Positions 7,590-13,944 of a stretch of DNA of 30,316 bases are shown here, piece by piece. Within the stretch, counting starts at the first letter, position 1. The number at the start of each line of letters is the position of its first letter. Under the pieces are notes generated by a model, which did no database searches, was not told the DNA's origin, and saw only the letters and a list, made by a program, of their open reading frames with translations. The position numbers and the translations under genes were made by a program. The stretch spans positions 1-30,316 of the forward strand of contig JAODNB010000032.1 of assembly GCA_025464795.1 (NCBI GenBank), read 5' to 3'. This DNA comes from Frankiales bacterium. Lineage in GTDB: Bacteria; Actinomycetota; Actinomycetes; Mycobacteriales; SCTD01.

Positions 7590-7874
7590 GTGTCGAACAT
7601 CGACCCAGCTCAGGGCGTCTACGCGATCTCTGTGGCCGCAGACCTCTCCGGCCTCGACCAGCAGTCCTTGCGGTTGTACGAGTCCCGGGGCCTGCTCGAT
7701 CCTGCTCGTACCCAGGGGGGCACCCGCCGCTACTCCGCTGACGACCTCACCCGCCTGCGCCGGATCACGGACCTGCAAGCGCAGGGCGTCAACCTCGCCG
7801 GCATCGCCAAGGTCCTGGACCTCGAGGATCGCAACCAGGCACTCCAGGAGCAGATCGACCGGCACGGCGGATGA
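7590..7874 (+). CDS. hspR: MerR-family regulator, HspR-like
   Basis: A 94-residue single-domain MerR protein. YAISVAADLSGLDQQSLRLYESRGLLDPAR is the winged-helix recognition segment, followed by GGTRRYS and the helical dimerisation region with the HspR-typical GVNLAGIAKVLDLE. It lacks any effector domain, as HspR does. HspR represses chaperone operons, and this gene is divergent from hsp20, the expected target. Unlike the best-known arrangement, it is not next to dnaK-grpE-dnaJ here, so it may be a local paralogue. The start is GTG 7590, with GAGG just upstream. Confidence 0.82.
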   Translation: MSNIDPAQGVYAISVAADLSGLDQQSLRLYESRGLLDPARTQGGTRRYSADDLTRLRRITDLQAQGVNLAGIAKVLDLEDRNQALQEQIDRHGG

Positions 7875-7879
7875 TCAGC

Positions 7880-7955
7880 ACCCGTTAGAGAGCGTCTGCG
7901 GCGGGGAAAGAAACGGGTCACCTCACAACGTCGTCAGGAGAACACCGCGGTGACC
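7880..7955 (+). promoter_or_regulatory. Leader with two overlapping dyads before the di-iron protein gene
   Basis: ACCCGTT (7880-7886) pairs with AACGGGT (7912-7918), and GGTCACC (7916-7922) pairs with GGTGACC (7949-7955). The second dyad includes the GTG start codon at 7950 and places the AGGAG Shine-Dalgarno in its loop. The two right/left arms overlap at 7916-7918, so the structures would be mutually exclusive. This could be a translation switch or chance. Confidence 0.3.
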
Positions 7956-8915
7956 TCGATCCCGTCCCGGCCCTCAGCTCACCTCATGCTCGAGAGCGCC
8001 CTGCAGAACGGCGATCTGGCACCGCTGGTCCACGCCGAGCCGCAGGACCGGCGCGATCGGTTCCTGACGCTGCTCGCGATCTACGACCTGCACACCGCAC
8101 CCCTGCCGAGCCTCGGTGACCGCGCACGCTTCCAGGGCCACCCTTCGGTCGCGGAGCTGAAGTCGAGGCTGGAGCAGGAGTGGCTCCGCGAGCTCGATGA
8201 CCAGTGGGCGACTGTCGTGCCCGAGGCCGACGCAAAGTCGGTCGAGGGGGCAGTGCAGTGGCTGCGCGGCATCGCGGTGGACGACCGGCTCCCTGCTGCC
8301 TACCGCTGGTTGGCCGACGCCGCGTCACCCCAGCAGGTGCTGGAGTTCCTCGCCCTGGAAGGCGGACCGGACGGCGGCTTCGACGACCTCGTCGCGATGT
8401 GCCAGGTCGGCCTGACCGGAAGCGCCAAGCTGGAGCTCGGCAAGAACTACTGGGACGAGATGGGTACGGGCGACCCGGAGGGCGTGCACACCGTCCTGCA
8501 CCAGCGCGTCGTCGCAGCTCTCGACCTGCCCTTCGTGCCGCGTGACCAGATGCCGGTGGAGGCCCTCGAACGAGCTGCCCTCAACGGCCTCCTCGCCACC
8601 AACCGGTGGCTGCAACCGGAGCTGCTCGGTGCTCTGGGACTGACCGAGCTTCAGGCCGGTCCTCGATGCCGCATGGTGCTGAAGGCCTTCGACCGCATCG
8701 GCGCCCCAAAGGATGCCTACCCCTTCTACGCCGAGCACGCCGACGTCGACCCGGTGCACGGCAAGGACTGGGTCGAGAAGGCAGTCATCCCCCTGGTCGC
8801 CGAGCTGCCCGCCTGGGGCCCGCGGATCGTCAAGGGCGCGTGGTGGCGGGCCCGCGTGAACCTCGCCTTCTTCGAGTCGGTGCGGCTGAGCCTGGTCGAT
8901 CAGGTGGCCGCGTGA
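7950..8915 (+). CDS. Iron-containing redox enzyme family protein (haem-oxygenase-like di-iron fold)
   Basis: A 321-residue, mostly helical protein of the haem-oxygenase-like di-iron oxidase (HDO) superfamily. Putative iron ligands fall in the expected order: Glu137 (LEGG), Asp169-Glu170 and His180 in YWDEMGTGDPEGVH, then His263, Asp267 and His270 in FYAEHADVDPVH. Characterised relatives use a di-iron centre with O2 for N-oxygenation or C-C cleavage in natural-product pathways, but many stand-alone actinobacterial members have no known substrate. The start is GTG 7950 with AGGAG upstream. Its stop overlaps the next gene (GTGA), and no biosynthetic cluster surrounds it. Confidence 0.82.
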   Translation: MTSIPSRPSAHLMLESALQNGDLAPLVHAEPQDRRDRFLTLLAIYDLHTAPLPSLGDRARFQGHPSVAELKSRLEQEWLRELDDQWATVVPEADAKSVEGAVQWLRGIAVDDRLPAAYRWLADAASPQQVLEFLALEGGPDGGFDDLVAMCQVGLTGSAKLELGKNYWDEMGTGDPEGVHTVLHQRVVAALDLPFVPRDQMPVEALERAALNGLLATNRWLQPELLGALGLTELQAGPRCRMVLKAFDRIGAPKDAYPFYAEHADVDPVHGKDWVEKAVIPLVAELPAWGPRIVKGAWWRARVNLAFFESVRLSLVDQVAA

Positions 8916-9166
8916 CGGCCGGCTGGTTGTGCTGCGACCTGCCGACCGCAGTAGCTGATGCGCTCCGGGACGACGCGCTCGACAACCTCGACGGCGCGGA
9001 GGCAGTCAGCGACAGCGACCGTGCCGCTGCCTATGAGCTGCTTCGGACTGCCGATCAGCGCTCAGCCGTCGCCGCAGACCTGCTCCGTCGACTGGCCCCG
9101 CTGGTGGATCCCTATCCACCCGCACGGGCGTCGGGATCGGTGGGCTCCGCCCACCAGCCGAGCTGA
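8912..9166 (+). CDS. Small protein coupled to the di-iron enzyme, unknown
   Basis: An 84-residue, acidic protein (VTAGWLCCDLPTAVADAL...) predicted as helical, with a Cys-Cys pair at residues 7-8 and a Ser/Gly/Pro tail. It starts at GTG 8912, overlapping the di-iron enzyme's stop by 4 nt, and is followed by a hairpin terminator. I recognise no family. Coupling suggests a small partner or accessory of the di-iron protein, but a spurious frame cannot be excluded because nothing else supports it. Confidence 0.5.
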   Translation: MTAGWLCCDLPTAVADALRDDALDNLDGAEAVSDSDRAAAYELLRTADQRSAVAADLLRRLAPLVDPYPPARASGSVGSAHQPS

Positions 9167-9198
9167 CCGACACCTGGCGTTCCTCGGCAGCACACGCA

Positions 9199-9234
9199 GG
9201 TAGGCACCGCCTCCCTGAAGAGACGGTGCCTACC
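9199..9234 (+). terminator. Rho-independent-type hairpin
   Basis: GGTAGGCACCG (9199-9209) pairs perfectly with CGGTGCCTACC (9224-9234) across a 14-nt loop, 32 nt after the small gene's stop. Confidence 0.65.
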
Positions 9235-9367
9235 GCATCGAGACCGGGCCGGCAGCCTCCACTCCCCAGCGTCCGCAGCAGAACCCGTTGTGCCTGTGTG
9301 CCCCGTGTTGCGCGTCCTACACGTCGGATCGGGGGGATCCATGCGCCTGGGCAACCGCGGACATGAC

Positions 9368-9398
9368 GAGGCCCCCGACCACGGGAGTCAGGGGCCTC
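9368..9398 (-). terminator. Hairpin after the small membrane protein gene
   Basis: GAGGCCCC (9368-9375) pairs with GGGGCCTC (9391-9398), with three more pairs after one mismatch. It starts 12 nt past the TAG at 9411. The 9235-9367 stretch between the two hairpins holds no gene I can support. Confidence 0.6.
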
Positions 9399-9410
9399 GA
9401 CTGCTCGGTG

Positions 9411-9755
9411 CTAGTGCTGGTCGTCGTTGTAGAAGTCGCGGCTGCCCGACTTCGCGAGACCGCGGCTGATCAGGTAGCCCACCGTCACGATGGTGATGTA
9501 GAGGAAGGCGGTGTCGGCCCGGAAGTAGTCGCCGCCCTTGCCGGCGGTGGAGTCGTCGCCGATGGTCTGAGCAGCGATGAGGATGGCGACGACCGTGCCG
9601 AGGTAGGCGAGCAGCTCGGTGGTCTTGAAGGCGGACTTCGTCTCGGTCGACAGACGACGAGCAACGCGGGGCCGCTGCTCCGAGGGGTTCATCCCCGTCG
9701 GGAGCGGGGTGGAGGTGGAGGTACGGGCGTCGTTGCCCGTCGTGGGGTAGGTCAT
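9411..9755 (-). CDS. Small two-helix membrane protein, unknown
   Basis: A 114-residue protein. The first 40 residues are polar (Thr/Ser/Pro-rich, then RRLSTETKSAFKTTE). Two membrane helices follow at about 47-62 (LLAYLGTVVAILIAAQ) and 83-98 (AFLYITIVTVGYLISRG), ending in an RDFYNDD tail. Similar small proteins are common in actinobacteria without a known role. ATG 9755 has AGGAG upstream. A perfect palindromic element lies 25 nt before the start. Confidence 0.7.
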   Translation of the reverse strand: MTYPTTGNDARTSTSTPLPTGMNPSEQRPRVARRLSTETKSAFKTTELLAYLGTVVAILIAAQTIGDDSTAGKGGDYFRADTAFLYITIVTVGYLISRGLAKSGSRDFYNDDQH

Positions 9756-9779
9756 GTCTTCTCCTAGGGCTCAGCGATG

Positions 9780-9797
9780 TGCATGTACGCACATGCA
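9780..9797. promoter_or_regulatory. Perfect 18-bp dyad, candidate operator
   Basis: TGCATGT (9780-9786), ACGC, ACATGCA (9791-9797). It lies between the minus-strand membrane protein gene (start 9755) and the plus-strand HATPase gene (start 9959), where a repressor or activator dimer could act on either. A shifted 6-bp dyad (ATGTGC-N6-GCACAT at 9777-9794) overlaps it. Confidence 0.45.
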
Positions 9798-9958
9798 ATG
9801 GCCGCCATTTGCCCGGTATGCGGTCAAGTAACCCCGATGTGCCTCATGCCACGACCGGCGCGGAGTAGGCAGAAGGGTGAGTGAACCCCGCGCAGAACGG
9901 GCACATCAGGTGCAACGCTTGATGCTGCCACCCGCCGCCCAGGAGACAGAAGCCATGC

Positions 9959-10393
9959 ATGACCTGGCATGACGCGCTGACGGATGCCCTGCCGTCAGAG
10001 CGTGCCCTGCCCGACGTCGAGCCGCTGGCTCTCGAGGCTGATCTCCGGAGCGTGGGTGTCGCGCGGCGTTTCGTCCTCGAGCAGACGGCCGACCTCGAGG
10101 ACGGCGTCGCCGACGACGTACGGCTGGTGACCAGTGAGCTCGTCACGAACGCGGTGGTGCATGCCCGCACGGCGCTGCAGGTCGGTGTCGCCCTCACCGA
10201 CGAGGCGGTCGTCGTGATGGTGCACGACCTGGACCTCGGGCGCCGAGAGGAGCGCACCCATGAACGAGACGGAGGTCGGGGGCTGTCCATCGTCGCCGAG
10301 CTCTCCTGTGCCTCGGGACGGGTCCAGCACGAAGGTGGCGGCAAGACCTACTGGGCGCGCCTGTGCAGATGCTCGAGCGAGGACTCCGCGTGA
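9959..10393 (+). CDS. ATP-binding protein, anti-sigma RsbW-like HATPase
   Basis: A 144-residue GHKL/HATPase_c domain protein of the RsbW/SpoIIAB-like type found in actinobacteria. The N-box is ELVTNAVVHAR with Glu60, Asn64 and His68; the second ATP motif is the VHDLDLGRR segment (residues 88-96), where the usual D-x-G-x-G is altered; the lid/G-box is GGRGL at 105-109. Such proteins bind ATP and either phosphorylate STAS antagonists or hold sigma factors. I chose ATG 9959; the ATG four bases earlier runs into a stop after five codons. Its stop overlaps the KaiC-like gene (GTGA), implying a functional pair. Confidence 0.82.
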   Translation: MTWHDALTDALPSERALPDVEPLALEADLRSVGVARRFVLEQTADLEDGVADDVRLVTSELVTNAVVHARTALQVGVALTDEAVVVMVHDLDLGRREERTHERDGGRGLSIVAELSCASGRVQHEGGGKTYWARLCRCSSEDSA

Positions 10394-11925
10394 GCGAGCA
10401 CCCGTCGCAGTCCGTGCGGGCAGCTCGGGACGCGGACGCGGGGGCGGTCGCCGCGAACAACGCCGCTTTCAGCCGAGGCGTCTCGAAGCTCGAGACCGGC
10501 ATCCCCGGCTTCGACCACGTGACCATGGGTGGGCTTCCTCTCGGACGCGCGACAGTCCTGGCGGGACAGGCGGGCAGCGTCAAGACGGTGTTCGCCGGGC
10601 ACTTCCTCGCCGAGGGAGTGCGTCGCGGCCAACCGGCTGTCTTCGTCTCGCTCGAGGAGCCCGCCACTGACCTGCGCGCGAACCTGTCCACCTTCGGCTG
10701 GGACATCGCCGCCTGGGAGGCGGCTGGCGACTGGGAGTTCGTCGACGCCTCCCCCCTCAGCCGGCCCGATGGGGTGACCGAGCCCTACAGCTTCTCGGTC
10801 CTCGCGGCCCAGATCGGCCATGCGGTCGACCGTACGGCTGCGCAGCGGGTGGTGATCGACAGCCTCAGCAGCGTGCTCGCGCTGTCCGGTGACGAAGGGG
10901 AGGCCAGGCAGCAGCTGCGGCGCCTCATCGGCGAGCTGCGCGGATCGGGCCTGACGATCGTCCTCACGGTGGAGACCGCATCCGACCCTGCCGGCTCGCT
11001 CTCGCGGTACGGGATCGAGGAGTTCGTCGCAGACAACGTCGTGCTGCTGCGCAACACCCGTGAGGGCAAGGGCCGGCGACGGACCCTTGAGGTGCTCAAG
11101 ATGCGGGGGGCCATGCACCGCAAGGGTGACTACGGCTTCACGGTGCGGGCGGGCGAAGGCGTCGTCGTCCTCCCGGTGTCGACGTCCGCCATGGCCGCTG
11201 GGCGTTCGAAGGCCCGGGTGAGCTCAGGGATTCCCGACCTCGACACCATGTGTGGCGGAGGCTTTCCCCAGGACTCCATCACCCTGCTCGCCGGTCCGAC
11301 CGGCGCCGGCAAGACCCTCATGGGACTGGAGTTCCTCGCGGCGGCTGCCGAAAGGGGGGACCGAGCCCTGCTGCTCGGCTACGAGGAATCGCCCGAGCAG
11401 ATGTCCCGGAACGCCGTGGGGGCCGCGCGCAGCTTCGAGCAGCTTCGGGAAGCCGGAACCCTGAAGGTCGTCTCGGTCTACCCCGAGGAGGCGTCGCTCG
11501 AGGACCACCTGCTCGAGATCAAGCAGCTGGTCGACGACTTCCACCCGCACCGGCTGATGGTCGACAGCGTGACGGCCCTGGAGCGCGCAGGCAGCGCCGA
11601 GGCGTACCGGGAGTTCCTGGTCAGCCTGACCTCCTACGCCAAGGCGAACGACCTCACCACCCTGCTGACCGCCTCCACCCGCAGCTTCAGCGGCGCCATC
11701 TCCCTGCCCGAGGGTCACGTCGCGACCCTCGCAGACACCTTGATCGCGATGCGCTTCGTCGAGGCACCAGGCCTGGTGCAGCGAGCGATCACGGTGCTCA
11801 AGATGCGCGGTGGGCCGCATGACCACCAGGTGCGCCGCATGACGATCAGCGATGAGGGCATCGCCATCGGCGCTCCCCTCGACCAGGTCGTCGGTGTCCT
11901 GGGCCCTGAAGCAGGCAGCCGCTGA
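10390..11925 (+). CDS. KaiC-like double RecA-domain ATPase
   Basis: A 511-residue tandem P-loop ATPase with the KaiC layout. Domain 1 (about 30-265) has a P-loop GQAGSVKT at 59-66, the glutamate pair Glu89-Glu90 and Walker B Asp157. Domain 2 (about 275-500) has a canonical GPTGAGKT at 302-309, Glu332-Glu333 and Asp392. In domain 1, Val64 replaces the usual glycine of the P-loop. Aligned by eye with cyanobacterial KaiC, the Ser431 position is Ala445, Thr432 is kept as Thr446, and Thr426 is Pro440. There is no kaiA or kaiB nearby. The GTG at 10390 overlaps the HATPase gene, so it probably works with that regulator rather than in a clock. Confidence 0.87.
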   Translation: MSEHPSQSVRAARDADAGAVAANNAAFSRGVSKLETGIPGFDHVTMGGLPLGRATVLAGQAGSVKTVFAGHFLAEGVRRGQPAVFVSLEEPATDLRANLSTFGWDIAAWEAAGDWEFVDASPLSRPDGVTEPYSFSVLAAQIGHAVDRTAAQRVVIDSLSSVLALSGDEGEARQQLRRLIGELRGSGLTIVLTVETASDPAGSLSRYGIEEFVADNVVLLRNTREGKGRRRTLEVLKMRGAMHRKGDYGFTVRAGEGVVVLPVSTSAMAAGRSKARVSSGIPDLDTMCGGGFPQDSITLLAGPTGAGKTLMGLEFLAAAAERGDRALLLGYEESPEQMSRNAVGAARSFEQLREAGTLKVVSVYPEEASLEDHLLEIKQLVDDFHPHRLMVDSVTALERAGSAEAYREFLVSLTSYAKANDLTTLLTASTRSFSGAISLPEGHVATLADTLIAMRFVEAPGLVQRAITVLKMRGGPHDHQVRRMTISDEGIAIGAPLDQVVGVLGPEAGSR

Positions 11926-11950
11926 CCGTCTAGCCCGGTGGGCGACGGTC
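11924..11950. terminator. Weak hairpin at the KaiC-like stop codon
   Basis: GACCGTC (11924-11930) pairs with GACGGTC (11944-11950) across a 13-nt loop; it overlaps the KaiC-like stop and faces the convergent DUF3618 gene. It is short, so the terminator role is tentative. Confidence 0.35.
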
Positions 11951-12021
11951 CCCGCAACAGCACTGACCGCGCTCAACGACTGGACGTCGTCGGCGCGGCC
12001 AGTGTGCCGTGCTGTGGCGGG

Positions 12022-12795
12022 CTACAGGAGCGGACCACCGGGAGATCCCAGCGGAGCGGCCGTGCGCGTGGGGGCGGGGCCGGCCGGGTAGGGGTCCGAC
12101 GACGTGGCGGTCTCCTTCACCGAGGCTGCGCTGCCGGCGGCCTGGTCGGAGACCTCACCGGCCGCGGACGCAGCCGTCTGCTTGACGTCGTCGGCCTTCG
12201 TGGTGGCCGTGTCCTTCACCGTCTCCGCGGCGGAGGTGCCTGCCTCCTTCACAGCCGCTACGGCCGCGGCGGCCTGCGGCGCCAGCTCGTCCTTCACCTC
12301 TGCCGCTGCAGTCGTCAGGGACTCCTTGACCGGCTCCTGGGCCTGCAGGGCCACGTCCTTCACCTGACCGGCGAGCTGCTGCTCCTTGGACGAGGACGGG
12401 AGCAGTGCCGACAGCAGGTAGCCCGCACCGAAGGCGACGGCGGCTGCGACGAGCGGGCTTCCCGCCGCCTTCTGCTTGGCGGCCGCTGGGGCGCCGGCGG
12501 CGGTGTCCGTGAGAGTGCTGATCCCGGAGCCCACCGCGGCGGTGCCGGTGCTGATACCGGCCCCCACTGCGGACGTGCCGCTGCTCGCGGCCCCGCCGAC
12601 GCTGCTTGCCCCGTCGTGCGCAGCCCCGAGCACCTTCTCCTTGGCGCCCATGACGGCTTCCCGCACGCCGTCGACCTTGCGCTCGACGACCTTCGACGGT
12701 GTGACCTTCTCGGTGAGGCGCTCGGCGTCGTACTGGAGCTCCGCGCGGGTGCGGTCGATCTCGGCGCGGATCTGGGCGGGGTCCTTCTGCGTCAT
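12022..12795 (-). CDS. DUF3618 domain protein
   Basis: A 257-residue protein. The N-terminal DUF3618 motif (DPAQIRAEIDRTRAEL... LTEKVTPSKVVERK) occupies about residues 5-40. A Gly/Ala/Ser/Thr-rich linker follows, then one membrane-like helix at about 114-131 (VAAAVAFGAGYLLSALL) and a long Ala/Lys/Glu/Thr helix resembling LEA-type repeats (VKDTATTKADDVKQTAAS), ending in a Pro-rich tail. DUF3618 proteins typically follow Holin-X genes in actinobacteria; their role in the envelope is unknown. The ATG overlaps the Holin-X stop (TGATG). Confidence 0.85.
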   Translation of the reverse strand: MTQKDPAQIRAEIDRTRAELQYDAERLTEKVTPSKVVERKVDGVREAVMGAKEKVLGAAHDGASSVGGAASSGTSAVGAGISTGTAAVGSGISTLTDTAAGAPAAAKQKAAGSPLVAAAVAFGAGYLLSALLPSSSKEQQLAGQVKDVALQAQEPVKESLTTAAAEVKDELAPQAAAAVAAVKEAGTSAAETVKDTATTKADDVKQTAASAAGEVSDQAAGSAASVKETATSSDPYPAGPAPTRTAAPLGSPGGPLL

Positions 12796-13199
12796 CAGAA
12801 CGTCTCCTTGATGCTCTCGACTGTCTGGGTGGGGGTGGGGTGCACGGACTTCATCTGCTGGCGTCCGCGGGTGAACAGGACGTAGCCCGCGATGGCCCAG
12901 GCGATCGTCACGAGCAGCGCAGCGACCCAGGTGGGCATTCCGAGGTCGAGAACGAACATGAGGGTGAGGGAGGCGAAGACCCCGACCATGAGCCCGGCGT
13001 AACCGGCGCCGCCGACCAGCCCGGCGCCCTTCCCGGCCTTGGAGACCTCGACCTTCAGCTCCGTCTTGGCGAGCTCGATCTCTTGACGCAGCAGGGTTGA
13101 CAGGTCGCTGGCCAGCTCACCGATCAGCTGGCCCACCGACGTGTCCCCGACAGGCGGCTGGGATGCCCCTGTGGGATAGGGCGTTGCCGGCCGGGTCAC
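12795..13199 (-). CDS. Actinobacterial Holin-X family membrane protein
   Basis: A 134-residue protein. An amphipathic helix at about 20-50 (VGQLIGELASDLSTLLRQEIELAKTEL) precedes two membrane helices at about 64-86 and 90-109. This is the pattern of the putative actinobacterial Holin-X (holin superfamily III) family. Despite the name it is a chromosomal envelope protein here, with no phage genes around it. It starts at GTG 13199, overlapping the stop of the upstream gene, and its own stop overlaps the DUF3618 start, so all three genes are coupled. Confidence 0.85.
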   Translation of the reverse strand: MTRPATPYPTGASQPPVGDTSVGQLIGELASDLSTLLRQEIELAKTELKVEVSKAGKGAGLVGGAGYAGLMVGVFASLTLMFVLDLGMPTWVAALLVTIAWAIAGYVLFTRGRQQMKSVHPTPTQTVESIKETF

Positions 13200-13858
13200 T
13201 GGATGCCGCCCGGGACTGCCGGACCGAGGACGGTCGTGGGCGGGTAGGGGTCGGCGACCGCGAAGGGCGGCGGCACCTGCGGCGCGGGCGCCGGGGGTGG
13301 CGTCGCGACGGTGCCGGAAGAGCTGCTCCCGGCGTTCAGGTTCTTCACGAGACGGCCGACGACAAGACCCGCCGCCGCGGAGCTGAGCAGGAAGGTGCCC
13401 GGGCTTCGCCGCGCGTAGCTGCGCAGATCGGTCAGCACGCCCTCCGGGCCGTTGCGCTGAACATGGTCGGCAAGAGCGCGCAGCTTGTCGCCCGCCTCTG
13501 TCATCACCTGGCCGACGACGCCAGAGGTGTCGCCTTCACGAAGCTGCGTGCTCACTGCGCGAAGCTGGTCCCCGACCTTGTCAGCCTGGGTGCGGAGCTG
13601 CTCCTGCAGCGCCTCGGCGGCGCTGCTCGCCAGGTCCTTGGCCTGGTCGAGGCTCTCGCCGAGTACCTGCGCTGCCTGGTCTTTCGCCACTCCCGCGACC
13701 TCGCCACCGGCTTGCGCAGCGGTGCCCGCCACGTTGCCGGCCGCGTGCGCCGCGGTGGCGCCGACCTGCTTCGCCTCGGTGGCTGCGGTCTCGGTCGTGG
13801 AGGGCGGGTCAGAGGGGGCGTAGGGAGCGGTCGGGGGTGTGGTCAAGGGTGTGGTCAC
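13196..13858 (-). CDS. Ala-rich helical envelope-associated protein
   Basis: A 220-residue protein. A Pro/Thr-rich head is followed by a long Ala/Gln/Asp/Glu helix (about 25-140) with KDQAAQVLGESLDQAKDLASSAAEAL-type amphipathic repeats. A hydrophobic segment RSPGTFLLSSAAAGLVVGRLVKNL lies at about 150-172, and a Pro-rich tail ends the protein. This resembles the first gene of many Holin-X/DUF3618 operons. I chose GTG 13858, which has AAGGAG at ideal spacing, over the ATG at 13909, which adds an unlike leader. A structural or membrane-stabilising role is only inferred. Confidence 0.75.
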   Translation of the reverse strand: MTTPLTTPPTAPYAPSDPPSTTETAATEAKQVGATAAHAAGNVAGTAAQAGGEVAGVAKDQAAQVLGESLDQAKDLASSAAEALQEQLRTQADKVGDQLRAVSTQLREGDTSGVVGQVMTEAGDKLRALADHVQRNGPEGVLTDLRSYARRSPGTFLLSSAAAGLVVGRLVKNLNAGSSSSGTVATPPPAPAPQVPPPFAVADPYPPTTVLGPAVPGGIQ

Positions 13859-13944
13859 CGGGTTCTCCTTCACGTTGCGGTGACACCGCGCTACCCGCGC
13901 TCTCCCCAACGATGCACGCCGTCAGGGACACAGATGCCTGTCGC

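Noticed and set aside
7881..7949. Riboswitch before the di-iron enzyme
   Set aside because: Only short dyads are present and no known riboswitch core could be matched, so it is listed only as a candidate leader.
9235..9367. Possible small RNA between two terminators
   Set aside because: Only a 5-bp hairpin (GGATC-GATCC near 9336) and no promoter-like sequence could be seen.
10390..11925. A circadian clock locus
   Set aside because: kaiA and kaiB are absent and the main phosphoserine position is Ala, so a KaiABC-type clock is not supported.
12795..13199. Phage holin as evidence of a prophage
   Set aside because: The protein belongs to the chromosomal Holin-X family and no phage structural, integrase or lysis genes surround it.
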